A DNA stretch of 64,000 bases from Parascedosporium putredinis (GCA_949357655.1 CASHTG010000015.1:1302001-1366000); one strand, 5' to 3'; shown: positions 1 through 12,812, numbered from the stretch's first letter. A program made the numbers and translations. Notes: generated by a model not told the origin, from the letters alone.

Positions 1-563
1 ACGCACCCACCGTCATCTCTATGGGAGATCCAACCGATGCGGAGAGCACGGCAGTAAGGACGTACAAGGAAATGACGCGATTCAGGGAGTCGCTCCAGGC
101 CATGTTGGCAAAACGCTCAGAGTACAAATTGGGTGCCGTGACATGGGAGATATCACGAGGCCGGGGAATACACGCGCACTGGCAGCTTCTGGCGGCACCG
201 GCCGACATTATACGCAAGGGGTTGGTAGAAGCGGCCTTCAAGGTGGAAGCTGAGAATTTATCGTACCCCGAGTTCCAGACCACGGACCTGACGCTCGAAA
301 AACAGGTGGAGTTTGGGGACTATTTCCGCGTCTGGGTCTGGGCGGATGACGGTGACAGCAAAATTAAGGGCACTAGTCTCGTCATGCCCCTGGATCCCGA
401 CTCGCGGTTCGATCTCCAGCTGGGCCGCCGGGTGATGGGCAAGCTACTTGGATTGGAAAGCCGATTGGTCTGGCAGAACTGTGTGCAGGAGGAGGAGGAG
501 GAAAAGGAGGACGTAGAAGCGTTCAGGCTCGCCTTCAAGGAGTGGGATTTTACTCTGACGTAG
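1..563 (+). CDS. CwfJ family protein, C-terminal part (Drn1/CWF19L1-like), cut by the window edge
   Basis: The frame is open from the first bases and ends at TAG 561-563, so the gene starts upstream. The visible 186 or so residues match the two C-terminal CwfJ domains. The first has a HIT-like tail, with EISRGRGIHAHWQ and then a pro-ala rich strand. The second carries VEAENLSYPEF and GDYFRVWVWADDG. CwfJ proteins (yeast Drn1, human CWF19L1) associate with the spliceosome and help in lariat-intron debranching and turnover in the nucleus. An acidic stretch of about eight glutamates near the end is variable in the family. No frame break is visible in this part. Assignment to the Drn1 branch rather than Cwf19 is inferred, because the N-terminal domain is not in the window. 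Confidence 0.85.
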   Translation, partial: APTVISMGDPTDAESTAVRTYKEMTRFRESLQAMLAKRSEYKLGAVTWEISRGRGIHAHWQLLAAPADIIRKGLVEAAFKVEAENLSYPEFQTTDLTLEKQVEFGDYFRVWVWADDGDSKIKGTSLVMPLDPDSRFDLQLGRRVMGKLLGLESRLVWQNCVQEEEEEKEDVEAFRLAFKEWDFTLT

Positions 564-1360
564 TACGCCTAGAGAAGAGCCCAACCCAGAGAGCCCAGAG
601 AGCCCAGGCAGGATGCTCCCCATGAAAAACAAGAATAATAAAATAAACAAGAGATACCCTTGCATATGGCTCATGGAACTTTGTGCGAACCGCGTTCTGT
701 ACCTGCATGTGAGGCTCCCCAAAATCGTGAATGCTCGCTAGCGTCGATGCCCACTCCCACTTCACGACAACGGCGGTGCGATACCAAGAATTTGGGCCAT
801 CGGCGCCGGGAGATAATCAAGAACATGTGAGGTCACAAGCAAAGCACGAGGAAGTTGCACGACTGAGTGTGTGTAGTACAGCACAAAGGGGAAGTTGGGT
901 GGCAAATGGAAAAGCGTCAGCTCGATGAACTGTGTCTGATCAATTGCTTGTTTGATTGAATTGACCTGATCTGGAGTAATTGCTTTGACGCGCGTTAATA
1001 GCCCCAAAAGCTTAATTTCGCTGTGCAACAAGACAGCTGGCCTCACAGCGCGGCGCTCCAATAGATACCGTAGAAAAATTATTTTCCAACGAGCACCACA
1101 ACCCAATCCGAGAGCCGACCCTTGTCTCTTATTTTCCCCGTGGTTTATTTCACCTTTCCCTCTTTTCCCCCTTATTATTCCCTTCCCCATCTGACCTCCG
1201 TGCCAGATTCCCAGCAAACCCCGTTTTCGGGCATTGAATACATTTTCAATTACCCAGTGTAGTACGGCGATCCGCCCTACTTGCTGGTCTTCTATTTACT
1301 CTTCTTTTCCCCCGGGGCAACGGAGGAAGCTAGGACGGGTCCGGCCCTCCTTCTGCCACC
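564..1360. other. Spacer with the Erj5 promoter and leader
   Basis: No supported gene. The last 250 bases before the Erj5 start are pyrimidine-rich (T/C runs around 1120-1200 and 1285-1350), as usual for fungal promoters and leaders. The 151-codon minus-strand frame here has low-complexity composition and no family resemblance. Confidence 0.6.
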
Positions 1361-2879
1361 ATGAGGTTCTCCTTTGTTTCCGTTGGCCTTTTGGCCTTGC
1401 TCACCCCCTTGACGGCGGCCTGGAGCAAGGAGGGTGCGTTTTCAACCCTTGGTGTCGTAGCGTCGTAGGCAGAAGGCCGACGTTGATGGTCCTCTTGTGT
1501 CGGCCGAGAATTGGGAGGTCAAGCTAACCGTTAGCTTGTTATTAGATCGCGAAATCTTCCGCGTTCGTGATGAGATCCGGGGACAGGAAGGCACTGAAAA
1601 GACCTTTTACGACATCCTCGAGATCCAGCCCAACGCCAACCAGGACGAGATCACCAAGGCGTACCGCAAGAAGACCCGCTCTCTCCATCCCGACAAGGTC
1701 CGCCAGAACTTGATCGCGGAGCGCAAGGCAGCGCAAAAGCAAGCCGGCAAGGCTGCAACCAAGGTCAAGGCTCCCAGCGAGTCCGAGATCCGCACCGCCC
1801 AGCGACATGCCTCGGAACGGCAGACCCGCCTGAGCTTGATCGCCAACATCCTGCGCGGCTCCGAGCGCGCCCGCTACGACCATTTCCTCACCAACGGTTT
1901 CCCGCCTGGAAGGGCACCAACTACTACTACAGCCGATACAGGCCCGGGCTCGGTACCGTGCTCTTGGGCCTATTCCTCGTGGGCGGAGGCGGTTTCCACT
2001 ACCTCGCCCTCTACATGAGCTGGAAGCGACGCCGCGAGTTCCTCGAGAGGTACATCAAGTTTGCGCGACAGACTGCCTGGGGTGAGAACCTCGGCATCAG
2101 CACTGCTGGCGCTTCCGTAGCCGCCCGACCCGCTCCCGCGCCCGCCGCCGATTCCGATGCCGATGCCGATGAAGAGTCGTATCAGCCGAGGAACCGCCGG
2201 GAGAGACGTCTCCAAGAGCGCGAAAGCCGACGCGACCAGGGCAAGAAGGCACCCAAGAAGAAGACACCCGCCACCGCCTCGTCCCAAGCAGCGCAGTCCC
2301 AGGACGGCCCTACTGGCGCCAGGAAGCGGGTCGTTGCGGAGAATGGCAAGGTTCTTGTTGTTGATTCTCTTGGTGACGTCTATCTTGAGGAAGAGGATGA
2401 GGAGGGCAACGTTGAACTCTTCCTTCTTGATGTAAGAATTTCACCCAACTTTGGCACTTTCCACCTTTCTCCTTGTCCCCCCTTGTTCTTTTTACTCCCT
2501 CTCCAACTTCTTCGCAAGCTGTACTTCGTTGCACAACACCCAAGCTAACTCGTCGTGCTCGCCCTCGCTCTAGCCCAACGAACTCCGCAAGCCCCGGATC
2601 ACCGACACCGCCGTCATCCAAATTCCCCTCTTTGCCATCAAGATGGCCACCCTGCGTGCTACCGCCGGGCGTCCCCAGCCGATCGCTGTAGAGGATGACG
2701 AGGAGGAGATCGAGGACGACGACTCGGAGCCGGCGCAGCCCACCCCCAGCTCAGGCTCTGATGTCGGTGACTTTGAGATGCTTGAGAAGTCGACCGACTC
2801 GTTGGGCAAGGCCAAGGCGACTGGAGCGCAGGCACAGTCGGACGCTAGTGGCAAGAAGAGGCGCAACAAGAAGAGGTGA
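1361..2879 (+). CDS. erj5: ER membrane J-domain protein Erj5
   Basis: An Hsp40 co-chaperone of the ER that helps maintain protein folding capacity. The start ATG sits in a strong GCCACCATG context and begins a signal peptide (MRFSFVSVGLLALLTPLTAA). The J domain follows, with TFYDILEIQPNANQDEITKAY and the HPD motif. After it come a membrane segment (LGTVLLGLFLVGG) with the family motif SWKRRREFLERYI, then an acidic/lysine-rich tail ending KKRRNKKR. Introns are 1434-1545 (phase 1, branch GCTAAC) and 2432-2573 (phase 0). One frame break lies in CCC at 1901-1903: one more C gives NGFPAWKGTNYYYSRYRPGL, the expected family sequence. Without it the protein would lose its membrane segment, so I read this as a sequence error. 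Family assignment is firm. Confidence 0.88.
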
Positions 2880-5800
2880 CGCAACGCTCAAGACGTGAGC
2901 TGAGACGTAGGGCGTGCGTGCAAGTTCTTGAGGAGGGGGAGGGGCGCGGGTTGACCACGGCTGCGGATACGTGAACATGGAAACGTAGAAGAAAGCACAT
3001 GCGCCACGGTCTCCCTGTCCCCGCCAACATTGTACCCAGTTCAATGTTGCTGTATATCCTAGTCTTCATCATTTACGTATAGACAAAAGGTTCTTATCTC
3101 TTGCGTCCGCGCCGGCCTCCCCTACGAGATGTGCATATGCGTATGTGTCTATGTGTGTGGGTTTTTTTCTCTGGGCCCGCCGCGAGGTAACCTGCATGAT
3201 GGTGCGCTTCAAGGACTTATTCCATCCATAACGGCGCGGCGAAGGGTGAGAAGGGTGGTGGGGTAGTTGCAAGATGCGGTCCCGTCTGCCCAAGTCCTCA
3301 ATGTTGACATCTGTGTGGTGAGGCATATAGCTTACTCGTAGGCTTTATTCTCAGCAACGAACGCTCTTTCTTACATGTACCGAGCACTTGGGGCCTTCAT
3401 GAATAAGTCTGGTCTATTCACATATCAACTCTCCTCACCATGAGTTCGCGCAGCATTTGCAAAAATGGCCCGTTTCGCGCCTCCCAATCAACCTAGTCAA
3501 GGTTTAGCCAGGAAAAGAAACCCCCGCCGAAAGGCATGCAGCTTACCTTCTACCTGCCCGTTGTGCCGTTTTCCATATCATTCTTCTATTCCTATCCTGT
3601 GTTAGTTACTCGGCAGATACTTCATGACAAGATCGAAGCCCGAAACAGTATTTTTTTTGTTGGGAGTTCAGGGCACATCTTGCTCCCCCGCCAGGCGCTG
3701 CCTAATAAAAGCTCCTAACCACGAGTTACATGATGCACCCTGGCCTTGCACCCACATGCACAACCTACCCAGCATCACCCATGTCCATCTCTCGATCGCG
3801 GTGCTGTCGTGAGGCACCACCCGTAATCGCCACAAAGGGCAAAAAGAAACGGCTATTAAGTTGGGCTCGTTCCTTCTCTCCATTCGTTCCATCGTTATTG
3901 CCTTCGCGGCCATTTCCCCTAGTCTCCTTTTCTTTACCTATACTTTTGATTTTTCAAACTTCAGGCATTGATCGCCACGGAGTGACGAGCAAAGGCACCG
4001 TAGACGGGGCCGGCAGTATTGAAGTGCACGGGGAACGTGAGGGGGATTGATACCCAAGCAAGAACATTGAACCCTCGTGTCGCGGGTTCATTGGGCCCTA
4101 AAGGATCCGTTGGTTCAGGTGGGCCAGCCAGCCTAGTCTAAAGAGCCCGAACCCCTCGCGGCCAAAAAGTAGACGCTGGTGGGCCAGTAAGTCGAGCGAA
4201 GGACGGTAATATTACCAAACTTGCACAGATGGGCAGAAGCCGGGGGTGTGCGGGTGGCGCTGAGAGATGCGGCCTTGTCAAGGCCGGATGACCATGTTTC
4301 GAGAGATTGATGGGAGTCTGAGCATCCATCGTGGATGGCTCTTAGCCTGGCAAATTTCCTTGTCCCAAGATTTCCCGAACGCGGTGGAGCGTGAATCCAT
4401 CTCACAGGCTCAATTCCTACACCAGAAACCCTTCCACAATGCTTCAAAGGCCAGCGGAGAAGGCTCGTCGACGGGCGGCTGTCTACCTCAACGCTGCATG
4501 CATGCAGAAATTCGAGACCCTTCCAAATGGCTGGATAGAGCAGGAACGGGCCCTTGAGTCACCGATGCACAGCGGCTCCGCTGCCAACAACGTCATGGGG
4601 TGAAGAGGTGTGGAGGGCACGCATGAGTGAGTGCATCAATCAAATGGACGTCCTCATGTAGTACATCAAGTACATGATAGCGCAAAGGTTGATCAATTTC
4701 GATCCCTGCCAGTGTGGAGCACCCGCTAAGCTAGGCACCCTCAGTCACGGAAAGTTTTCGAGCCACTAACCAGCGCGACCTTTGTGGGGAGGCAGTTCTG
4801 TTCTCTGCGAAGATGATAGATCATTGATATGATCAACGACCTTGGAAACAATGGATCTCTGGATAATAAAAGGCCCATGTCATGTTGCTTCAATATTGGG
4901 CTTTGTTTGAGGCGCTTAGTCGATGCACGTAGAATTCGCTGGTACAAGTACCTCGAGGTAGTGAAGCGGTCTCAATAGAATGAAATATGGATGGATCCAG
5001 ATTCAAGGGCCTGACACCTCATGTTCACAGAAACCCTGGCCAAGATCCGTGAATGCGCCCGATGCAGTCCTTATTTTGTTTTGGCGCCTCTATAGATCCC
5101 TTTTGCTTCGCACCCAGGAACTTGACCCAAATGCCCAAGGAGAGGAGAGAGATCGCCGCTCTCTGAATGCAAAAGAAAAAGAGAGAGAGAGGGCAGAAAA
5201 AAAGAAGGAAGAAAAACATCCATGGATCAATACAAACCCTCCGAAGAGAGACCTGGGTCAGGCACGCTCTCCGCCTGACGGCCTTTCGAAACATCGTCCC
5301 GGCTATTCCCCTACTGACCCCCTCCCTAACTAAGCCATGTTGTGTTGTCTTGACACGGCATCCCGAACAACCCCGCCAGGTCTTTACCTAGTTCCTGCCG
5401 CGACCCCTCGTCATTGTTACCATTCCCCTCCATCCCACCATCCCACATGCCCTTGCTCTGCCCTCCTCAACAATCTTGTCGAGCACATCTTAAAGCACCC
5501 TTCTCCCCAAAATAACCCTTTCTTGATCTTCCGATACCCCATCCCTTGTCTTCTTCAATTCCAGACTGTCCCGATATCTCGCAGAGAGCCATCTACGAGG
5601 CTCCTCTTCATCTCCCTTACCAGACCGTCATTTGCGGCCTCCGCTTCAGCTTACCTCTTTCAACGCGAATCCGTGTCTACATAGCATAGTCAATATAAAT
5701 CATTGATCGCCACTGATTTCTTTTAGTCCGGCCCCAAATCGCAACTCTTCATAGAGGCACGAACGACTGACTTCACCCCCGGGAACAAAACGTCCCGAGT

Positions 5801-6112
5801 TAAAGAGGCCCGCGAAATCCCCTGTTTTTATATACCCTTTTCCTTCTTACTTTCTACTGCTTTTGGCTCCCAACAACTTGTTACTTGTCCTTCTCCGGCC
5901 TCTGGTCACCCGTTTTCGTGCTATCGCGACCGACGTCATTGCTCGTGCTCCTCGCTTTTACCACCCTTCAGCCAAAGGTGAAGATAAGACAACTTATCGT
6001 CTATTCCCATTTTTGTGAGAACCGTAGCGTTACGCGAGAGGAGCATTACAAGGTATCTGATAGACCACGAGTCTTCCGTCCTTCACACCACTAACTATAC
6101 TTGCCACTGAAG
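2880..6112. other. Long gene-poor spacer
   Basis: 3.2 kb with only short, non-overlapping frames of no recognisable family. Polypyrimidine stretches at 5380-5660 and 5820-5900 precede the next gene and probably belong to its promoter and leader. Several GGATCCA/TGGATC-type words occur (about 4850, 4990 and 5220). Confidence 0.5.
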
Positions 6113-7075
6113 ATGATGCTCTCCTTTCCACCTGCCATGCCTATCCAGGATGACTTGGCGGCTCTCCTGGCTAGGAACTTGGTTTTGACTCGGGGCTCTC
6201 TGTCGCGGACCAACCCACCCACGAACAACAGCCTCGCTCGGTTGAAACCCCCAACCATAGTCAAATATTCCAACCCTCCCCGGCACCTGCTGCCGTGCAA
6301 GCCGAGCCGACCCCATCATCTACTCCGTATCCCAGCACTATCACCATTCCACTCACACTGTTCGCCAACAACAGCAGCAGCAGCAGCAGCAGCCGCCGCA
6401 GGAACAGCAACGGCAAGAACAACAGCAGATGGTCCAGGAACTCGAAGTCCAGATGCCCCAGCGCCCTTCATCAGAGCCCCCAGTCCGAGCACGAGTCTTG
6501 CGAGACCATCCTTAGATCTCACGGTATAAACCCATCTGCTCTGTCCCCATCCCAGACACAGCTCTTTATGGTTGCCAGCTTGGAGCAGAAGATGAGGTTA
6601 CTTGAGCTATGGAGCATCTGCCCCCACGAGCCGAGAGGAAGACGCCACCTTGGCATGGCACAGCACCACGGTCGAGCAAGAAGAACACCTCGCTCGCATG
6701 AGGTACGATAGGCAGCAGCAACACCACTTGCAACAGCAGAATTCCTCGTCGATAGACATGGACTGCGGTAACTCCTTTCAAGGTTCCGACGGCAAGTGGC
6801 TATACTCGTCTAGCCCCGCGGAGCCTTATATGCAGAGCGGGTATGAGGAACTTATGCGCCGAGACGCTGAAAGGCAGCAACAGTTTGCTGACGCACCCAA
6901 GGATGAGCCTTCGCCTTTCAACGTATCCGTGGGAGGATTCGGTTATTCTCGGTCCACGGACCCGGTCTACAAGAATTCGAATGGGGCATTCTCGACGGCG
7001 GAGCACTCTGGACAAACCTGGGCGGGTTTGCCTAAAACCCAAGCAGGGACGGCAGACGCGATGGAAATTATGTAG
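6113..7075 (+). CDS. Conserved fungal Q-rich protein of unknown function, frame broken
   Basis: I recognise the pattern of a conserved filamentous-ascomycete protein but know no function. It opens MMLSFPPAMPIQDDLAALLA. It then has a Gln/Pro-rich region with a CAG run near 6370-6390 (about nine Q in the frame that also gives HYHHSTHTV). The conserved core follows (SCETILRSHGINPSALSPSQ, EQKMRLLELWSICP), then a charged, Q-rich stretch (TVEQEEHLARMRYDRQQQHH) and PYMQSGYEELMRRDAERQQQ near the end. The reading needs four frame changes: a G run at about 6193, CCC at about 6326, C5 at about 6478 and C5 at about 6613. The first two equal one missing base. The last two equal one extra or two missing. 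No intron explains them. The stop is TAG at 7073-7075. Existence of a gene is well supported. The exact protein is not. Confidence 0.65.
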
Positions 7076-7832
7076 ACGAGGCCGACCCTGCCGAAAAGTA
7101 TCTAGTCAGCAATGGCAGTTTTCTTTGCGACTAGGTGCTGAGATCTTGGAGGATTTGGTTGCGAATGGGTGATGAGATGCCGCGAGAGGACGATGAGGCG
7201 TTGTCTTTTCGATGATTCCCTACTCTTTCCATTGGAATTAATTTTTGTTGTAAATATCATTAACTTCCTCTCCTGGAATATACAATATATCCTCGTCACT
7301 TCTCCTTGTTGCTCCATGTAGCCCTTGTCATCAGTCTGACACGAGGTGCGACCTGCGACAACGCATGCAAGTGTTATATTAAGACTTGGGGTCAGGATCC
7401 CCAGTGTGATGCTATTTCTCCAAATGCCTACCTTAATAATTTCAGAGGATGGGACCAACACTACATGTATAATAGATTGGCACCGGTATGGGAATTTCGA
7501 GTCTGAAAGGCGGCCTGGCTTCGTCTAATCGCTCTTTCCACGACTTACACCAGATTGTGGCTGATTCCCTAGCCACAGACCAGCCACAATACAATGCGAC
7601 TCCTACCACTCGCACTGTGCCGTGTTCCAAGAGGCTGCAGTCCCAACCACGCAGCTCGACACGCAGCTGCCGTTGCCTACCAAATCCGAAGCTCACAACA
7701 GTCGCCCCAAGCTTCCTCACCGCAGACATCATCGACCATACCCGCCATTCCCCATCGCAATCTTGATCGAAGTCGCCCTCGTACCATTATATACCCTATT
7801 TAAACACATTAAAAGCTCACCAAGAGTCCAAG
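7076..7832. other. Spacer between the Q-rich gene and the proteasome gene
   Basis: The 3' part of the Q-rich transcript is AT-richer (7200-7300). The region after 7560 is C/A-rich and should hold the proteasome gene promoter. No other gene is supported. I looked for a yeast-type PACE element and found none that I trust. Confidence 0.5.
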
Positions 7833-8888
7833 ATGGTAATTCCCCTCCCCCAGCTTCCCTCCGTTCCCCCAGCGCCTTTTGGAGCGCCTAAGCTTACTCT
7901 TGGGCTTTTGCCTTGTTGGTAGACGTCAATCGGCACGGGCTACGATTTAGCCAACGCCATCTTCTCTCCCGACGGTCGCAATTTCCAGGTCGAATACGCC
8001 ATCAAGGCGGTCGAGAACGGCGGTACCACGGTCGGTATCCGATGCAAGGATGGCGTCGTGCTGGCGGTCGAGAAGATTGTTAGCTCTAAGCTCCTGAAGC
8101 CTGGTGCCAACAAGCGGATCGGGACCGTAGATAGGCATGTTGGTGTGGTATGTGTCGCCCGGGACAGCATCTTTGATCGCGCCTCTCCTCCCCTCTCCTC
8201 CTCCTCCCCCTTGCCCCCGTATCATCCCTTGTGAGGAAAATAGCGACTAATGACTCGGCCAACCCTCGTTTAGGCCTTCTCGGGTATGATTCCCGATGGC
8301 AGGCACTTCATCTCCCGGGCCCGTGACGAGGCTGTCTCATGGCGAGACATGTACAAATCTCCCATCCCTACCAACCTTCTTGCCTCCCGAATGGGCTCCT
8401 ACCTACAAGCCTACACCTGTCACTCCTACGTTCGTCCCTTTGGCATCACTGCCATCGTCGCCGGTTTCGACCCCGAACACGAGCTTCCCGTCGATGGAGA
8501 GGTTGGCTCTGGTCCCTCGTGCGGTGCCGGTGGTAAGGTCGCCGACAAGAAGCACGGCGGCCCCTTCCTCTACATGATTGAGCCCTCGGGTCTCTACTGG
8601 GGATACTACGGTGCGGCGACAGGCAAAGGCCGCCAGGCGGCCAAGGCCGAACTTGAGAAGCTCGATCTCGCTGCCGGCACTCTCAGCCTAGAGCAGGCTG
8701 TCAAGGAGGCGGCGAGGATCATCCACAAGAGCCATGGCGAGGAGAATGCGAAGGACTACGAGATCGAGATGACCTGGATCAGCGGCCTCAACGGTCCCAC
8801 AAAGGGAAGACATGTAGAGGTCCCCGAGGCACTAAGGGAGGAGGCCTTGAGGCTGGCCAAGGAGGCGGAGGATGAGGAGGAAGACTGA
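7833..8888 (+). CDS. pre10: 20S proteasome subunit alpha-7 (yeast Pre10, human PSMA3)
   Basis: A structural alpha-ring subunit of the 20S core, which gates substrate entry into the proteasome. Exon 1 is the ATG alone (7833-7835). Introns are 7836-7922 and 8148-8273, both phase 0, the second with a GACTAATG branch site. The 280-residue product starts MTSIGTGYDLANAIFSPDGR, the proteasome alpha signature with the conserved SPDGR box. It continues FQVEYAIKAVENGGTTVGIR and VDRHVGVAFSGMIPDGRHFI, and ends in the acidic tail typical of this subunit (EAEDEEED). Length and all motifs fit Pre10/PSMA3 rather than other alpha subunits. This is one of the few genes in the window with no frame break, so it is a useful control for the breaks elsewhere. 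Confidence 0.95.
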
Positions 8889-9465
8889 ACCAATTTCGTA
8901 TTATCGCAGGTTCCGGGGAATGAAGATGAGCACATGTATTTGTATCATAATGGGGTTGTGGGAACTGGGTTCATAGATGATTGAATCAAGCGTGTCTGCT
9001 GCCCGTCCGCCATCCCGCACTTTTGAAAGGGTGCTACCGATCAATTCATGTCCAAGGTCATCCCCGGATTGCTAGAGGTTCAGGCCAGAGGCTCCGTCAG
9101 TTTGATAGATCACGAAAACTCCGTCATTCGATGCTACGTAAATAGCCCGGCATATGCCTTTCTTTTTATTTCTCAGCCAAACTGATCGGTCTTGCTGAAG
9201 CCCATGAAGTCACAACGTCTCGCAGAACACTCTCATAATTGCTGTCTGGGACATCAAGCGATGCATGTCGTACTACTACTTTTGCAGCTTAGAACCTTTC
9301 CCAGTCCCTACATGTACCACATGTCATTCCAGAAAAAGGTATCCATTGAATTGATTTGCGAATGTCTACATCGACCATTACTTGCTTTGCCTTGATATCG
9401 CGACTGGTATGAAATGGGTGCCGAACCAAGCTGACCGCCTAGCGCGAAGAGTAAAGGGCGGCTCG
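8889..9465. other. Spacer before Pol5
   Basis: No gene seen. Because the Pol5 start is uncertain, the true boundary could lie anywhere between about 9400 and 9650. Confidence 0.45.
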
Positions 9466-12400
9466 ATGAAGCAGGCGGTGAGGCCCACCCGACGGCACAA
9501 AAGAACAAAACTTAATAATTTTTGGGGAAATCCCACATGGCCATTTTCTCTCACAGCTAAGGGCAGGCTTTTGCGACTCACCAACGCGGCTCCGAAGAAG
9601 ATACCGATACCAATTTCTAGCCCTTCTGCTGCTGATGGAGGGAGAAACCAAAATGAACAAGAAGAGGGCCCCTCCGCCTCTGGGGAGGACTCCCCTCGGT
9701 GCCCAAGAAGCGGTTCAGGCGGGCCAAGAACCCACGAGACGACATGTACAAGGCCCTGGAGAACTTTACGAGTTTCCCTGCCCAGCCCGACTGGGAAGAT
9801 CACCAGACCGAACAGAATCTCTACAAGGCATTGACTCATAGAATCCGCGACTTGCAAGTCAAAGCTGCCGTGCTCGTCTCGAAAGCGCTTTTGGGAGAGT
9901 CCGAGGCCGAGGAACCCACCGAGCCTACCATCTCGGAGGAAGAGTTCAAGAGGCATCTTGAGACCTATCTTTTCCCGGCTTTGACAAAGGGGATACCGTG
10001 TCCCGCGAGGGAACTTTCCGGGTCATCTCGAAGATTATCGCAGCGCTCGTCGGCGACCGAAACCTCAATTCTACGCACTACCCCAGCTTGACCTTTCAAG
10101 AATTCCTCTCGATGCTCATCCGCTTCACCCCGCTCGACGAGCCCGCCGTTGACGATGACCAGGCGCTGGGCAGGCTTTTGGGCTTGAGGTGTTTTGTGCA
10201 GCAGAAAGTTCTCGAAAAAGATGCGGAAAGGTGGAGGCAACTCTTGCCCATGCTCCTAGATCTCGCCTCCAAGAACGTCGAGCTACGGCTTGCCTGCGGC
10301 GCAATCATTGCCGACGCCGTCGGGCACCTGAGCAAAGGCGAAGCTTCCTGGACTGTAAAGGCGGTCTCGGACACCGCACTCGCAAACACTGCGGAAGGGC
10401 TTGCGATCTGGATCGCTGCCCTTCAGCGCCACCCAGACCTGAAATCCGAGAACTGGAAGAAGCCGGTGTCTGCGCGATCCGCCCCCAATATCTTGAGTCT
10501 TTTGAAGGAAAGCGCTACAAGAGTCCTTAATGAAAACTCGGGGCCTGTCAATAACGGAAAGGCTACTTGGTCCGCCCCTTTACATTTTGTATGGGTAAGG
10601 CTTGCCAAATACTTTGGCAATCTGGGATCCGCCGGCCAGAAGGACCTCGCATCCATTTGGAACCCGGTTGTTGAAGGTAAGAGAAGACAAAAAATAAAAA
10701 AATAAAACATCTCTTGCCCTGGTCTATACCTCTTTCTTGCCGTTTAGCAAGTCTAGTCGCCAGAATGCACTGACCAGAAAATTTCGATAGAGTACCTGTT
10801 TTCCAAGAATGCGACGGACCTACAGAAAGCCCGCGGATTCCTTATCTTCCAGCGAATGCTCATTGAAGTAGCCACAAGCCGCCCCCTCGTCAACATTATT
10901 TTCAGCCGGAACTTGATGTCCTGCATCCAGAATCATGCTTCCAGGAAAGACCGCCATCTTCACAGCGTTGCACTCGAATCCCTTTCTATACTAGGCGAGA
11001 TTGCAGCCTTGAAACCGGAGAGCGTGGGTCCAATCGTGAGCAATCTTCTTGGCCAGAACGGCAGCTATGAGTTCGACCAGCGGACAAACTCGAAGACCGT
11101 AGAGCAAGTCTTGAAGCACACGGCACCCGAAGAGATCAACCAAGTACTAGAGATTCTAGAAGCTCCATTCACCAAGTCCTCGTCGTACGTGCAGATCAGA
11201 CCCATTCCCCCACCCCCTGCGGCTCGTACCAGAGCGCTAACCATTGTTTAGTGGAACGGACAAGCTCTCTGCGATTGGAAATGCCTATATGCGCTATCTC
11301 TACCACCTTGCAAGCACGGGTAGCTCGGTTGAAGCGTTGCAAAAGCTCAGCATGCTAGCCTTTGGCAGTTCCAAGGCCACCGCGAAATATGGCCTTACGG
11401 ACTCTGCCAGGGCAAACTGCCTGACCCAGCTCGAGTCCGCTCTGGCTAAATCTGGGCGATCCACCCAGAATTTCGAGCTTCTTTGCCAGCTCGTCACCAG
11501 CGTGAAGCCAAAGCACATCGAGCTAGACGAAGAAATCGCGGAGCAGCAAAAGATTGCTGTAGAGGGGTTGGAGAAGATCCTCAAAGATCCCCAATTCACC
11601 TTTTTCGGGGACCGACAGCTCACCACGTCACTCGCCTCGGCGTATGCTATGCCCCTGTTCATGGCATACAGCAGAGTGCCGGGCGCGGAAACTCTGCTCA
11701 TCGCCATCAACAGTCTCGCAGATACCTGCCAAAGCAAGGGGGATGATGCGGGGTTGCAGCTCGTCATCATCTACATCCTTTTGCCTCTGATGTACCGGCC
11801 GTCGTCGCTCGGACGGCTGGTCTCGAAGCACATTTTTGAGGCAATCGCGCCGAGGCTCGACATAGAAACATTACAGATGTTGATGGAGCGATTAGAGTTT
11901 ACCGAAGACAAGTCTGGCTTTGCCGACTTGGCCGAGTTTATCGATGCGCCCGAAGGATCCGATGATGAGGATGACGATGACGATGACGACGGGTCCAACG
12001 ATGAAGAAGATTCCGAAGAGAAAAGCGACGACGAAGACAGCGATGGTGACTCCGTAGATGAGAGTGAGGGGACCGCGGATATCGATCAAGCCGCACTCCT
12101 CAAGGCCCTCGGCGCCCACCTTCTCGAGACCAATGGCAAGAAAGGTGAGGGCGATGATGGTAGTGGCGCGGGCGATGACGACGAGAGCGAGTCTGAACCT
12201 GACATGTCAGACTCGGAGATGATGGCAATCAATGACCAGCTCGTAGCGGCATTTGACAACATCAGCGGCCAAGGAGCGAACGAGGCCACTGAGGCGAAGA
12301 AGGCGACGGCGGCCGTCGTGCAGTTCAAGAATAGGATCTTAGACCTCGTAGAGGCGTACTTCCAGCAACAGTCCCGGAAAACACAGGTCATTTTTGCACT

Positions 12401-12812
12401 CTTCCCGTCCCTCGTACGGCTAGCGAACCAGACAAAATCCTCAGACATACGGGCCCGCGTTACCGACATATTCACGCGCTACAGGAAGCGGTTCCTCAAG
12501 GAGAGGAAGCAGTGGCTCGAAGATGGCAAGCGGAAGAAGCAGATAGCTGACTACATCACGCACCTGCAGGGGATACATAAGGAAGTGGGTTTCAGAGACT
12601 CCCAAATGTTTGCCAAGGCGGCGTCGGCAGCCTGTCTAGCCATTGCGGCGGCCATCGTGGCAGCAGACAAGAAGAAGATTGGCGAACTAAACAGGCTGCA
12701 CGAGGAGCTGGAGACTGAATTGAAGGAGAAGGATAGGCTGAAGAGAGTGCACAAGAGCTTCTTCCAGACATGGAAAGCGTACCAGCAGAGTGTAAACAAC
12801 GAAAAGGAATGA
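9466..12812 (+). CDS. pol5: Pol5 / DNA polymerase phi family nucleolar protein (MYBBP1A homologue)
   Basis: A nucleolar HEAT-like repeat protein needed for rRNA synthesis and ribosome assembly. Despite the name it is not a working DNA polymerase. Recognised by its succession of family blocks: RLLGLRCFVQQ, EGLAIWIAALQRHPDLK, WSAPLHFVWVRLAKYF, the repeat-like FLIFQRMLIE, RKDRHLHSVALESL, YEFDQRTNSKTVEQVLK, a long Asp/Glu-rich segment (11960-12220), then VVQFKNRILDLVEAYFQQQS and a basic C-terminus. Introns are 10677-10790 (phase 1) and 11185-11251 (phase 2). Two frame breaks fit one missing G each: at about 9698 (giving SPRVPKKRFRRAKN) and in GGGG at about 9986 (giving KGDTVSREGTF). About 990 residues, normal for the family. 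The start is uncertain. The upstream frame is open to ATGs at 9409 and 9466, and another ATG lies at 9635 in a different frame. Confidence 0.85.

Noticed and set aside
762..1217. 151-codon minus-strand open frame upstream of Erj5
   Set aside because: Low-complexity composition, no family resemblance and location in a pyrimidine-rich promoter. Its length is explained by base composition.
4030..4110. Possible tRNA (GGGTTCA-like T-loop words near 4066-4092)
   Set aside because: No five-pair T stem, no D-arm or anticodon arm on either strand. The same was true of other TTCGA/TTCAA words checked (12850, 21640, 45220, 50250).
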